A stretch of DNA of 57,530 bases from positions 1 to 57,530 of the forward strand of contig CAIYZD010000586.1 in the NCBI GenBank assembly GCA_903930585.1, written 5' to 3'. Shown here piece after piece: positions 38,560 to 47,696 of this stretch; the stretch's first letter is position 1; every line of letters begins with the position of its first letter. The notes beneath the pieces were generated by a model, which was not told the DNA's origin, searched no databases, and was given only the letters and a program-made list of their open reading frames with translations. This stretch comes from an uncultured Geobacteraceae bacterium (GTDB lineage: Bacteria; Desulfobacterota; Desulfuromonadia; Geobacterales; Pseudopelobacteraceae). Made by a program: the position numbers and the translations under genes.

Positions 38560-40791
38560 ATGAGTGACTCTCCTGAAATACGTGTGAATCCGGCGACACC
38601 AGTCTATCTGGATTACAACGCCACCACACCGGTCGACCCGCTGGTGGTTACGGAGCTTCTCCCCTGGCTGAGCGAAGATTTTGGCAACCCTTCCAGTAAT
38701 CATCCCTACGGTCAGCGCACCAAACAGGCGGTTGAACGGGCACGAACCGCTCTGGCGAATGTGCTGGGGTGTTCTCCTGCTGAAATCGTCTTTACCAGCG
38801 GTGGTACCGAGGCAAATAATCAGGCGCTTATCGGTGTGGCGCTGGCCAACAGTGGACGTGGCAGGCACATCATTACCTCGGCCGTCGAACACCCGGCAGT
38901 GCTCAATCCGCTGAATTGGCTGGAGATGCACGGTTTCACCGTGACGATTCTGCCGGTGGACGGCACCGGCAGGGTTGATCCCGAAACGGTGCGGCAGGCC
39001 ATTACCGGTGAGACGATCCTGATCAGCATCATGCACGCCAATAATGAAGTCGGTACCATCCAACCGTTGGCCGAGATCAGTGCCATTGCCCGGAAACATG
39101 GCGTCTTGCTGCATACGGATGCCGCCCAGTCGTTGGGGAAAATCCCGGTCCGGGTTGATGAACTGGGAGTGGATCTGCTGACGGTGGCCGGTCACAAACT
39201 GTATGCTCCGAAAGGGGTCGGTGCTCTCTATGTCAGGAACGGGGTTAAAGTAAATTCGTATCTGCATGGCGCCGGACATGAGGGGGGGCGCCGGGCCGGA
39301 ACCGAGAATGTCCCGTATATCGTTGCGCTCGGCAAGGCGGCTGAACTGGCCGGAGAGCGACTGGCAGCGGAGGGATCCCGTCTTCGCGAATTGCGCGACC
39401 ATTTTCACGCCAGACTCGGCGAACTGGTTGGCGGAGTCCTGCTGAACGGCCACCCGACCGAACGCCTGCCCAATACCCTGAATGTCAGTTTTGGCGGTGT
39501 GATCGGTTCGGAACTTCTGGAGCATACTCCGGAGATAGCCGCTTCTACCGGATCTGCCTGTCACGACGGGTGCGGCGAGTTGTCCGGTGTGCTCAAAGCC
39601 ATGGGGGTGACCCGCGCACAAGGGTTTGGTGCGGTACGATTCAGCCTTGGTCGCCAGACTACTCTCGAAGAACTTGATCGTGCCGCGGCTCTCATTGCCG
39701 CACGGGTAACAGAGCTGCGCGCTACGAATATTCGCGGCAGCGTGGCCCCTGTTCAGGCCGGCTTGACGACGCTTTCTTCCTGCGGCGGTTGCGCGGCAAA
39801 ACTGAGTCCTCAGGACCTGGCCCTGGTGCTGAGCCGGTTACCCGGCATTACCGATCCCAACGTCCTTGTCGGCACTGCAACCTCCGATGATGCCGCGGTC
39901 TACCGGGTGAACGACCAGCTTGCTATTGTGCAGACAGTGGACTATTTTACTCCGGTGGTTGACGATCCTTACACCTACGGCCAGATCACCGCTGCCAACG
40001 CTCTTTCCGACATCTATGCCATGGGAGCCGAACCACTCTTTGCCCTCAATATCGTCGGCTTTCCCGCAGAAAGTCTGCCGCTGGAGGTGCTGACCAGGAT
40101 TCTTCAGGGGGGTGCCGACAAGGCGGCAGAGGCGGGTATCGGTATCATCGGCGGGCATACCATCATTGATGCCGAACCGAAATACGGACTGACCGTCACC
40201 GCCGTCATTCACCCCGGCAAGGTCATCAGCAATGCCGGAGCACGCGCGGGTGACCGTCTGATTCTGACCAAACCACTCGGTCTCGGCATAATCACCACCG
40301 CGCTTAAACAGGGCAAACTATCCGAAGCTGCGCTTGTCGAGGCTACGGCCGTGATGACGACGCTCAACAAAGCTGCCGCAGCGGCGATGGTAGCTGTCGG
40401 GGTCAATGCCTGTACCGATGTGACCGGTTTTGGCCTGCTCGGACATCTGTTGGAGATGGTACGTGGCAGTGGTGTCGGCGCACAGATCCATGTTGGCCGG
40501 ATACCGGTTCTTGAAGAAGCCAGGAGTTTGGTGCGCCAGGGGATCGCACCGGGAAGCAGTCGCCGCAATCTGGAGTTTTTACGCGAACTGTTGGATCTGT
40601 CCGAGGGAATCAGTGAGGATGATCTGCTGATTCTTGCCGATGCCCAGACGTCGGGAGGGCTTCTGATTGCCGTTCTTCCCGAGAAGGTGGAGCAGCTCAA
40701 AGCGGAACTGATGCGTAACAATGTGCCGATTTTTGCCGAGATCGGCGAGATTTTGACTGATCACGGCAGTCGAATATTAATCACGCCGTAG
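38560..40791 (+). CDS. cysteine desulfurase-selenophosphate synthetase fusion (NifS-SelD)
   Basis: A 743-residue fusion. Residues 1 to about 385 are a NifS/IscS-type PLP cysteine desulfurase with the PLP lysine in VAGHKLYAPKG and the catalytic loop cysteine in STGSACHDGC. Residues 400-743 are SelD with the glycine-rich start SSCGGCAAKLSP, GTATSDDAAVY and GGHTIIDAEPKYG. Codons are ordinary Cys, not UGA, at the SelD active site. The joined enzyme could release selenide from selenocysteine and activate it as selenophosphate in place. No selA, selB or selU is in the window. The position in the nitrogenase-like operon suggests supply of S or Se to its metal cluster or product. Confidence 0.92.
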   Translation: MSDSPEIRVNPATPVYLDYNATTPVDPLVVTELLPWLSEDFGNPSSNHPYGQRTKQAVERARTALANVLGCSPAEIVFTSGGTEANNQALIGVALANSGRGRHIITSAVEHPAVLNPLNWLEMHGFTVTILPVDGTGRVDPETVRQAITGETILISIMHANNEVGTIQPLAEISAIARKHGVLLHTDAAQSLGKIPVRVDELGVDLLTVAGHKLYAPKGVGALYVRNGVKVNSYLHGAGHEGGRRAGTENVPYIVALGKAAELAGERLAAEGSRLRELRDHFHARLGELVGGVLLNGHPTERLPNTLNVSFGGVIGSELLEHTPEIAASTGSACHDGCGELSGVLKAMGVTRAQGFGAVRFSLGRQTTLEELDRAAALIAARVTELRATNIRGSVAPVQAGLTTLSSCGGCAAKLSPQDLALVLSRLPGITDPNVLVGTATSDDAAVYRVNDQLAIVQTVDYFTPVVDDPYTYGQITAANALSDIYAMGAEPLFALNIVGFPAESLPLEVLTRILQGGADKAAEAGIGIIGGHTIIDAEPKYGLTVTAVIHPGKVISNAGARAGDRLILTKPLGLGIITTALKQGKLSEAALVEATAVMTTLNKAAAAAMVAVGVNACTDVTGFGLLGHLLEMVRGSGVGAQIHVGRIPVLEEARSLVRQGIAPGSSRRNLEFLRELLDLSEGISEDDLLILADAQTSGGLLIAVLPEKVEQLKAELMRNNVPIFAEIGEILTDHGSRILITP

Positions 40792-40807
40792 AGCGGGAAG
40801 GAATAAT

Positions 40808-41395
40808 ATGATGCTCTGGAATATATTTGTCCTTTTTAGCCGGGTGGCACTGTTCTCATGGGGAGGCGGACCTGCTTCGCTTGCGCTCATGCAGCGGGAA
40901 ACAACCTCGGCGCTGTGGGTTCCCCCCGGGGCGGTTGAAGCGGTACCCTGGACAACGCCGCTGGAATTTTCCGATGCCGTCGCAGTTGGTAATGCGCTTC
41001 CCGGCCCCATAGCGCCTCAGGTGTCTGCCTACGTCGGGTACAAGCTGGCCGGCGTGCCGGGTGCCATTGTTGCCGCGACCGGTACGGTTCTTCCTACAAC
41101 GCTTTTGATGCTGGTTCTGGTGGTGTTTTTTTTCAGAATCAAGGACAGTTCTCTGATCCAGTCAATGCTCAAGGCCGTGCGTCCTGTCGTGGTCGGGCTG
41201 CTGCTCTGGACCGCGTACGATATGGCCTATAGCGTCTTCGGTGTCAAACGGTCCGGGTGGGGTGACTCGCTGGTCATTGGCTGGGACAAAATTCTCTTTA
41301 TATCTGCTACGTTTGTCCTTCTGACCACAACCAGAATCAACCCGGCCTTTGTCATCTTCGGGGCCGCCTGTATCGGAGGAGTCGTATACCGATGA
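40808..41395 (+). CDS. CHR-family (ChrA-like) transporter, single domain
   Basis: A 195-residue membrane protein with one CHR domain. FSWGGGPASLALMQRE and AVGNALPGPIAPQVSAYVGY are the family motifs, followed by four or five membrane spans. Short CHR proteins usually occur as pairs of different topology, and only one is found here. The family exports chromate, and some members have been linked to sulfate or other oxyanions. In this sulfur/selenium setting an oxyanion role is plausible but unproven. GGAAGGA precedes the ATG. Confidence 0.8.
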   Translation: MMLWNIFVLFSRVALFSWGGGPASLALMQRETTSALWVPPGAVEAVPWTTPLEFSDAVAVGNALPGPIAPQVSAYVGYKLAGVPGAIVAATGTVLPTTLLMLVLVVFFFRIKDSSLIQSMLKAVRPVVVGLLLWTAYDMAYSVFGVKRSGWGDSLVIGWDKILFISATFVLLTTTRINPAFVIFGAACIGGVVYR

Positions 41396-41423
41396 AAATA
41401 GATGCTCGTTGCAAGGGGTAACG

Positions 41424-42887
41424 ATGGCTACTCGTAATTTGTTACATGATCCGGTCTGGCAAGCTGCCGAGCTGGGACTCGCACTACCCGACTCACTGCA
41501 CGCCGTTTCCGTCGCGTTGCCGCGCTGGCAGGATGTGGTCGGTTATGAGGAAAAATGGCCTGACGTGGTCAGCAGGTTACAGTGCGGGTATCCCCGCTTT
41601 GTCATACACCGGCTGGTGCAGGAACTGGCACACGTTATCGGTGCAGGACAGCCGTGCCTGCCGTTTCCCTCGCGACACACGGCGCAGCAGTGCGTGAGCT
41701 TTATACATCGGCAGAGTGGTGCCCCGGCTCATGTCGTCGAACATAACGGGCACTACGCTGTCGTTACAACTGATGCCGGCTATGACAATCTCAAAGCTTT
41801 CTGGCAGCATACCGGCCTGATCGTTTCTACCCGTCGTGCCGAATCGGTTTTACATGGTGCGCCGGTGGCTCTTCATGACGGGCGGGAAGTTCGCGACTCA
41901 TTGCGCCGTCAGTTGGCAGAGCTGTACGATTGTGCCGAAGACGATGTGTTTTTGCAGCCTACCGGTATGGCGGCCACGTTTGCCGCTTTGAGAGCGGTTA
42001 TGCGGCGAACGCCGGGAACGGCAACCGTTCAGGTTGGTTTTCCGTATGTGGATACCCTCAAGCTCCAGGAAAAATTTGGACATGGCGCTACACTGCTGCA
42101 TGATCTTACCAGTTGTGCCGCCGATCTGCGCGAGCTGCTGCAGCGAGCCCCGCTGGCTGGATGCTTCAGTGAAATACCGGGGAATCCCCTGCTTGGCTCC
42201 GCTGATCTACGGGAGATAACTCCGATACTGCGGGAGTTCGGAATTCCGCTGGTTGCCGACGATGTGGTGGCAACCCCGCTGAATGTCGATCTGGGGCCGT
42301 ATGCAGACCTGATTGCCACCAGTTTGACCAAATATCTTGTCGGTACCGGCGACGCCATGGGGGGAGCACTGATCTGTAATCCCCGTTCGCCGTATCATGC
42401 TGAACTGAAGGGTATCGCCACATCACTGCATGAGGAGTTGCTCTGGGTCGAGGATGCCGTGGTACTTGAAAGGCACATCGGCAGTTTTCCGGAGCGGATG
42501 CGGGTGCATAACCGTAACGGCCTGACCATTGCCGAGCGCTTGCGCCGACATCCCGGTGTGGAACAGGTCTGGTATCCCAAGTGGTCATTTGGCGAGGCGT
42601 ACGAAGCGGTGCGTCGTCCGGATGGGGGGTGGGGATCGCTGGTTACCTTTCTCCCCAAAAATGCCGAAGCCATGTCCCCGCGTTTCTACGACAATCTGGA
42701 ACTCTGTAAAGGGCCGAGTCTTGGAACCAGCTTTACTTTGGCATGTCCCTTTACCCTGCTGGCACATTACACCGAACTGGAATGGGCAGAATCGTGCGGT
42801 GTGCCGCGCAATCTGATCAGGCTGTCGGTAGGACTGGAAGATGCCGATGATCTGTGGCAGCGTATCGAACGCGCACTTACGGCTTAA
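41424..42887 (+). CDS. PLP-dependent cystathionine gamma-synthase-like enzyme
   Basis: A 487-residue enzyme of the Cys/Met-metabolism PLP family. The C-terminal 330 residues hold the fold: LQPTGMAATFAALRAV, LVADDVVATPLN, the PLP lysine in TSLTKYLVGTGDAMGG, and NLIRLSVGLED at the end. The N-terminal 130-residue extension resembles that of fungal-type cystathionine gamma-synthases. Such enzymes replace the acyl group of O-acylhomoserine by cysteine, sulfide or methanethiol. Methanethiol capture to make methionine would fit a C-S-cleaving reductase in the same operon. AAGGGG precedes the ATG. Confidence 0.85.
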   Translation: MATRNLLHDPVWQAAELGLALPDSLHAVSVALPRWQDVVGYEEKWPDVVSRLQCGYPRFVIHRLVQELAHVIGAGQPCLPFPSRHTAQQCVSFIHRQSGAPAHVVEHNGHYAVVTTDAGYDNLKAFWQHTGLIVSTRRAESVLHGAPVALHDGREVRDSLRRQLAELYDCAEDDVFLQPTGMAATFAALRAVMRRTPGTATVQVGFPYVDTLKLQEKFGHGATLLHDLTSCAADLRELLQRAPLAGCFSEIPGNPLLGSADLREITPILREFGIPLVADDVVATPLNVDLGPYADLIATSLTKYLVGTGDAMGGALICNPRSPYHAELKGIATSLHEELLWVEDAVVLERHIGSFPERMRVHNRNGLTIAERLRRHPGVEQVWYPKWSFGEAYEAVRRPDGGWGSLVTFLPKNAEAMSPRFYDNLELCKGPSLGTSFTLACPFTLLAHYTELEWAESCGVPRNLIRLSVGLEDADDLWQRIERALTA

Positions 42888-42918
42888 AACTATGTATAAC
42901 GAGGGGGGTGCGTCTGAG

Positions 42919-44070
42919 ATGGCAGACACCTTATTTGATTTCGATACGGCGGTTGACCGTGCTGACACCGGCAGTGAAAAATGGAACAAATACAAAGGTC
43001 GCGACATCATCCCGCTTTGGGTCGCGGATATGGATTTCCGCTCGCCACCGGCTCTGATCAAAGCACTGCATGAGCGGGTCGAACATGGTGTGTTCGGCTA
43101 CACCTATCCCGAGCAGGATCTGATCGATATCGTGCAGTCAGCCTTGATTCGTGACTATGACTGGGCGATTGATCCGGAGTGGCTTGTCTGGCTCCCCGGA
43201 CTGGTCTGCGGGCTGAATGTCCTGTGCCGTGCCATCGGTAAAGCGGGAGACGATGTACTGACATTTACCCCTGTCTATCCGCCCTTCATGAGCGCGCCGG
43301 TGCTGACCGGGCGCGCCGTCACCAAAGTGCCGCTGGCGCTCCGGGACGGACGCTGGATACCGGACTTTGTTGCCCTTGAAGCGGCGATTACTCCGCGCAC
43401 CGGACTGCTCCTCCTCTGTAATCCGCACAATCCGGTCGGGCGTGCGTGGAATCGGGAGGAACTGCTGCAGTTCTACGACATTGCCAAGCGCCACAATCTG
43501 GTCATCGGGTCGGACGACATTCATTCCGAGCTGATCCTGGACAAGAATCTGCGTCATATTCCCATCGCCACGCTGGCGCCGGAGATTGCCGACCGTACCA
43601 TTACCCTGCTGGCCCCAAGTAAAACGTACAACATTCCCGGACTCGGCTGTTCGTTTGCCGTCATCAGCAACTCCACTCTGCGCAATCGTTTCAAAAAAGC
43701 CATGGGGAGACTGGTGCCGCACCTCAACCTGTTTGCCTATACTGCCGCCGAATCGGTGTACCGGGACGGTGAACCGTGGCGCGCCGCTCTGCTCGATTAC
43801 CTGCGCGATAACCGTGATCTGGTGGAGCGTGAAATTGCCGCCATGCCGGGACTGAAAATTACCCATGTGGAGGCGACGTATCTGGCTTGGATCGATGCAC
43901 GAGATACCGGTATCGAAAATCCGGGTCGTTTTTTTGAGGATGCCGGGGTAGGGCTGTCAGACGGTGCCGACTTTGCCGCACCGGGCTTTGTCCGGCTCAA
44001 TTTCGGTTGTAACCGGTCACTGCTGGTGGAGGCGCTCAGGAGGATGAGGGGAGCGCTTCATACCAGATAA
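42919..44070 (+). CDS. MalY/PatB-type C-S lyase (cystathionine beta-lyase)
   Basis: A 383-residue fold-type I aminotransferase-like enzyme. The N-terminus DRADTGSEKWNKY and PLWVADMDF is the MalY/PatB signature. The middle has LLLCNPHNPVGRAW and the PLP lysine in LAPSKTYNIPGL. The C-terminus FVRLNFGCNRSLL completes it. Family members split cystathionine, cysteine or S-alkylcysteines into a thiol, pyruvate and ammonia. A strong GAGGGGGG precedes the ATG. Together with the gamma-synthase-like gene upstream it forms a small trans-sulfuration unit. Confidence 0.9.
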   Translation: MADTLFDFDTAVDRADTGSEKWNKYKGRDIIPLWVADMDFRSPPALIKALHERVEHGVFGYTYPEQDLIDIVQSALIRDYDWAIDPEWLVWLPGLVCGLNVLCRAIGKAGDDVLTFTPVYPPFMSAPVLTGRAVTKVPLALRDGRWIPDFVALEAAITPRTGLLLLCNPHNPVGRAWNREELLQFYDIAKRHNLVIGSDDIHSELILDKNLRHIPIATLAPEIADRTITLLAPSKTYNIPGLGCSFAVISNSTLRNRFKKAMGRLVPHLNLFAYTAAESVYRDGEPWRAALLDYLRDNRDLVEREIAAMPGLKITHVEATYLAWIDARDTGIENPGRFFEDAGVGLSDGADFAAPGFVRLNFGCNRSLLVEALRRMRGALHTR

Positions 44071-44094
44071 TAGAGCCGCAACAAGGACTCCCGC

Positions 44095-44883
44095 TTGATC
44101 GGTAGCAACCATGGCACATTCATTTCCAGAACAAGGTGCGCCGGCCTGGTCATTCCGGTTATTTTTCTCTTCGGCTGGGAACTTGGCGCCCGCCTGCAAT
44201 GGATCACCTCTCTTTTCCTCCCTGCGCCGTCACGGATTCTCCAGTCCGAATATGATCTGTTCATTCAGCATGGCATCATGCGGCATGTCTGGTCGAGTGT
44301 CTCTCTGGTCATGAGCGGGTTTGCCCTGGGGGCTCTGACCGGCTTTGCAAGTGGAGTCATCTGCGGAGTTGCCCGTACTGCCGAGCGGCTTTTCAGTCCG
44401 CTGCTCACCTCCCTGCGTCAGGTGCCGCCTATCGCCTGGCTGACGGTCATTGCCTTTGCCATCGGGTATGAAGATTCGGGAAAACTGTTCTTTATCGCCC
44501 TGACGGTATTTTTTCCGGTATTCGTCAATACGCTGCACGGCATTGCCCACGTGTCACAGGATTATGTCGAGGCGGCGCGTAGCTACGGATTCAATCGCTG
44601 GCAAATTTTCAGTCGAGTGATATTGCCGTCTGCGCTGCCGACCATGTTTACCGGCATTCGCTACGGCGCCGGGATGTCATGGGGCATGATTCTGGCTGCC
44701 GAGATGATCTCCGGGCGTAAAGGGTTGGGGTATCTCTTGAGTCGTCGTCAGGAATTGCTGGTGGTGGATGAATCGCTGGCAATTCTGATGGTTATCGGCT
44801 GTATGGGGTTTTTGATTGATTTTTCCATAAGCAGTATTGAGAGAAGGATGACGCGTTGGAATCGGCAGGTGCAGAAGGGTTGA
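44095..44883 (+). CDS. SsuC/TauC-type ABC transporter permease
   Basis: A 262-residue permease of the nitrate/sulfonate/taurine family. Six spans are visible, and the EAA loop reads EAARSYGFNRWQIFSRVILPSA split around the conserved glycine. The TTG at 44095 has AAGGAC seven bases upstream; no in-frame ATG fits. Neither the ATPase nor the substrate-binding protein follows, where they would be expected. The downstream region is degraded, so the transporter operon may have lost its end. If functional it would import an organosulfur compound with partners encoded elsewhere. Confidence 0.85.
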   Translation: MIGSNHGTFISRTRCAGLVIPVIFLFGWELGARLQWITSLFLPAPSRILQSEYDLFIQHGIMRHVWSSVSLVMSGFALGALTGFASGVICGVARTAERLFSPLLTSLRQVPPIAWLTVIAFAIGYEDSGKLFFIALTVFFPVFVNTLHGIAHVSQDYVEAARSYGFNRWQIFSRVILPSALPTMFTGIRYGAGMSWGMILAAEMISGRKGLGYLLSRRQELLVVDESLAILMVIGCMGFLIDFSISSIERRMTRWNRQVQKG

Positions 44884-45021
44884 ATGGTGAATTGTAACAA
44901 AAGACTCAAACGGGCTTATCGGCTCCCCAGCACCCACGCCACTCGGCATGCGGGTTCATACCAAGCGGTTACAATTTCAATAAATATAGTCTTGACACTA
45001 CATATCCTTGGAGCTATTTCA

Positions 45022-45189
45022 CGTATTCAACACAAAGGAAAACCTTTTCGAGTGTTTTTCGCTTTCGATCCTCTTCGACAGGCAGTAATGCTGTGTGGTG
45101 GTGACAAGACCGGTGATAAACATTTTTACGAAACCATGATTCCCATTGCAGAACGAGAATTTTTGAACTACCTGCAAGAATTGGAGTAA
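45022..45189 (+). pseudogene. remnant of RelE/HigB-type toxin
   Basis: The last 55 codons match the C-terminal half of a common RelE/HigB toxin (RIQHKGKPFRVFFAFDP, then GGDKTGDKHFYE and MIPIAEREF). The N-terminal half is absent; upstream sequence in the same frame is unrelated. Immediately after, ATGGGAAAGCAACTTTCAGAATGA would encode only MGKQLSE, the start of the matching antitoxin, before a stop. The locus is therefore dead. A TTGACA sits upstream at 44993. From 45190 to 45353 I see nothing else. Confidence 0.7.
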
Positions 45190-45353
45190 GTGATGGGAAA
45201 GCAACTTTCAGAATGAGTGCCGTTGCATGAATAAATGCCTTTTTTAGAATTATAGTTAACTTCGGAATCGGGTTTCTTTTTGTCAATATATGTCTTTAAA
45301 TTGCCTTGTATTCCAGCCTTTTTGTGGGAATGTTCTTGAGTTGTTGACGTGAC

Positions 45354-45833
45354 TTGCACGCTCCGGGAGCCACATACATGAAACGAGCCATCCTGTTTGA
45401 TGTGGGGGTGCATCAGCGCATTCAGCGCAATGACATTACCCCGCTCCTCATGGCGCTGAGTGATAAGGATATCAACCGCGGCGGGATTGCCGAAGCATTC
45501 GTCGGTACGGAACTTGTGAAATACGGCGAGCCCCATCTTCCCCCGACGCTTTACTATTGGTATCGTGAGGCCAAAAGCAGCAATGCGGAGGTGGATTATG
45601 TTATCCAGAAGGGAACGGAGATCGTTCCAATCGAAGTAAAGTCAGGCAGCAAAAGGCAGATGCAGAGCCTGCACCTGTTTCTGGCGGAGAGAAATTTACC
45701 GGTGGGAATACGGATATCTGCCGAGAATTTCACGAAGTACGGTGCCATCACGACTATCCCGCTGTATGCGGCCAGCCACGTTCTCCGCAGACCCGGCTTG
45801 AGGAAGTTTGACATGACACTCAGCAGAGATTGA
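45354..45833 (+). pseudogene. C-terminal fragment of an AAA/DUF4143 ATPase
   Basis: The 159-codon frame holds the DUF4143 C-terminal nuclease-like segment (GGIAEAFVGTELVKYGEP, then AEVDYVIQKGTEIVPIEVKSG) but lacks the AAA ATPase domain. Its own end is gone: from 45787 the frame runs into a copied piece of the NUDIX gene read backwards (RRPGLRKFDMTLSRD). It is a relic, with no sign of function. Confidence 0.75.
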
Positions 45834-45905
45834 ATTTCCACTTCCAGCCCGGTTTCTTCCCGCACTTCACGGATGGCTGCAGTCAGGAAATCCTTGCCGA
45901 ATTCG
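45787..45905 (+). repeat. copied fragment of the NUDIX gene (119 bases)
   Basis: This segment matches 47918-48036 with three mismatches over 119 bases by hand alignment. It is in the same orientation as the original. Both ends are abrupt. The bases between here and 46116 contain no gene that I can recognise. Confidence 0.85.
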
Positions 45906-46116
45906 GTGGAGGGAGGCTAACGCTGGTAAGTTATGTAAGTTATTGCACTAAGAAGTGGTTTCCGGAGGAGAAAGCCCTTAATCAATTATAGGGAGCCGAA
46001 AATGCCCTCCCCATTTTCTACTTTGTCGTTGTCTTTGAATTTAAAGCGTTATATTCTCAAAGCAGAATTCTGATACTGATGCGTCGGACTTGGTGAAGAG
46101 AAATGGGAGCAGTAAC

Positions 46117-46335
46117 ATGCGAGTTGAAGCGATAGTGAAAAAAAACGGCTGGTTTATACCACACCCAGGTTTTTCGGTTGGAAAGGAATAACATATTCTC
46201 CTCGATATTGCCCCGGTTATTACAGAAGAAGTTTTGGATGATGCGTTTGTACAGGCAGCCGGTATTCTAAAAAAAAACACAATTGACGGGGTTAAGTTTC
46301 AGAAAGCAATGCGAAAAGAATGGGACAGGCGATAG
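46117..46335 (+). pseudogene. broken antitoxin gene upstream of a VapC remnant
   Basis: A 73-codon frame from ATG at 46117 (MRVEAIVKKNGWFIP) to TAG at 46333-46335 is interrupted by TAA at codon 25 (46189-46191). The part behind the stop (HILLDIAPVITEEVLDD, ending KAMRKEWDRR) is in the same frame. This suggests a single nonsense change in a small antitoxin. Its stop touches the GTG of the toxin remnant. Confidence 0.6.
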
Positions 46336-46702
46336 TGTACCTGATCGATACCAATATCATCATATACTACCTGAAGGTGAACAAGCAGCCGTCTCATTTT
46401 TGAGCGCCCATCGGGGGAAACTGGCAATTTAGCCAATTACTTGGATGGAAACACTCTCATACTCGTTTAGCTCCGATGAAGAAAAAGTAGTCCGGGCATT
46501 TCTGGAGGAATTCAGGCTGATCGAATTTTCCTCCCCTGTGATGGAGTTGTCTGTAGAAATCCGCCGAATGAAAAAGATGAAACTCCCTGATGCAATAATA
46601 GCAGCGTCAGCCGTTCATCATAACCTGATTCTTGTTACAAGGAATTCCAAGGATTTCAAAGGAACCGCAGTAAAAACGCTTGATCCGTTTGTAACTTCTT
46701 AA
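46335..46702 (+). pseudogene. broken PIN-domain toxin (VapC remnant)
   Basis: The GTG at 46335 opens YLIDTNIIIYYLK, a PIN-domain start. One G is missing right after it (AAGGTGAACAA for AAGGGTGAACAA), shifting the frame. In the restored frame (GEQAAVSFLSAHRGKLAI) a TAG follows. The rest (WMETLSYSFSSDEEK, then LPDAIIAASAVHHNLILVTR) is intact. The toxin is dead through at least two lesions. Confidence 0.75.
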
Positions 46703-47027
46703 TTCAACCAATATTTAGCCGATTGAAAACAGAGTCATAGCTCAACTTTCGAAAAACAAGAGGTGATACACGACTTTTGTTTTTTCACAGAGAAAGTGGT
46801 GATCACATATCACCTCGTGCCCCCCCGACAGCATAGTCAATCCACCGCGCACCTTCAAAACCAGTTTGATCCTCCTCAAAAGCCATGTCCGGAAAGGGGC
46901 CCCGAATATTCCGGGGACATCCATACCTATTCCGTCTTGACCTTATCTGGCACCAGAATACCACAGTAACAGCGGATTGTTTGCATTTGCATGCAAAATG
47001 CAGTAATATGCCTACAGGAGGTGCGCC
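46703..47027. other. 325-base stretch without a gene, holding a second NUDIX fragment
   Basis: Bases 46828-46903 resemble 47726-47826 at the 3' end of the NUDIX gene. They share ATCCACCG and CGCACC, TCAAAACC, then GCCATGTCCGGAAAGGGGCC. An internal deletion of about 25 bases and several changes separate the two. This copy is older than the one at 45787. The right end of the stretch must hold the promoter of the following toxin-antitoxin pair. Confidence 0.6.
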
Positions 47028-47276
47028 ATGCCGTCATTACAGGTTCGCGAATTGCCGGAACATATCTATCAAACTCTCTGCCATGAGGCCGAAGCTGCTC
47101 ACCGTTCCATCGCCCAACAGGCGGTGGCGGTGCTGGCAAAAGGGTTGCATCTTGATCTTACGCCGCAGACGAGACGCAAGGCGCTATTATCTGCCATCCG
47201 AGAGGGGGCGGAGAACTCGATCACATGCGGATTTCCAGACCCGGCGCAGCTGGTTCGGGAGGATCGTGACCGATGA
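47028..47276 (+). CDS. FitA-like ribbon-helix-helix antitoxin
   Basis: An 82-residue protein beginning MPSLQVRELPEHIYQTL, the usual start of FitA/VapB RHH antitoxins. HRSIAQQAVAVLAKGL forms the DNA-binding helices. The ATG has AGGAGG nearby. Its stop overlaps the toxin start (ATGA). This is the only intact toxin-antitoxin pair in the degraded island. Confidence 0.8.
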   Translation: MPSLQVRELPEHIYQTLCHEAEAAHRSIAQQAVAVLAKGLHLDLTPQTRRKALLSAIREGAENSITCGFPDPAQLVREDRDR

Positions 47277-47683
47277 ATGTTGTTATTGACGCGAGTGCAG
47301 CCGTTGGTCTGGTGCTTGCATTTCCCGACACTGAAATCTTTACGCCACTGCTGGAACAGGCCGCACTGGTTACAGCGCCAGACCTTTATATTGCCGAGGT
47401 CAGTAACGCTATCTGGAAATATCGCAAGGCAGATTTTCTTCCCATGGAGCGGTGCGAACTGCGACTTGAACAGGCGGTAAGCCTACCGGACCGGATTGAA
47501 TCAAGCTCGGCTCTCTACCAGGAGGCGTTCGCTCTTGCCTGCCGTCACCTGCATCCGGTGTACGATGCTATCTATCTCATCCTTGCCCGCAGAACCAATG
47601 CCACCATCCTGACTATGGATCGCCGTCTGGCTGTGCTTGCCGCCCAATTGGAAATCAAGGTCATCATTACATCGAAACCGTAA
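47273..47683 (+). CDS. PIN-domain toxin (VapC/FitB-like)
   Basis: A 136-residue PIN protein with the acidic residues in VVIDASAAVGL, ADLYIAEVSNAIWKY-like PDLYIAEVSNAIW, YDAIYLILARR and LTMDRRLAVLA. All four catalytic positions are kept. It converges on the NUDIX gene with 13 bases between stops. Confidence 0.88.
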   Translation: MNVVIDASAAVGLVLAFPDTEIFTPLLEQAALVTAPDLYIAEVSNAIWKYRKADFLPMERCELRLEQAVSLPDRIESSSALYQEAFALACRHLHPVYDAIYLILARRTNATILTMDRRLAVLAAQLEIKVIITSKP

Positions 47684-47696
47684 TTCCTGTTCCCCA

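Noticed and set aside
39770-39830. Selenocysteine codon in the SelD part of the fusion
   Set aside because: The active-site codons are TGC (SSCGGC); no in-frame TGA is present.
44884-47027. A complete insertion sequence or prophage remnant in the degraded island
   Set aside because: No transposase, integrase or paired terminal inverted repeats could be found; the content is toxin-antitoxin relics, a DUF4143 fragment and NUDIX copies.
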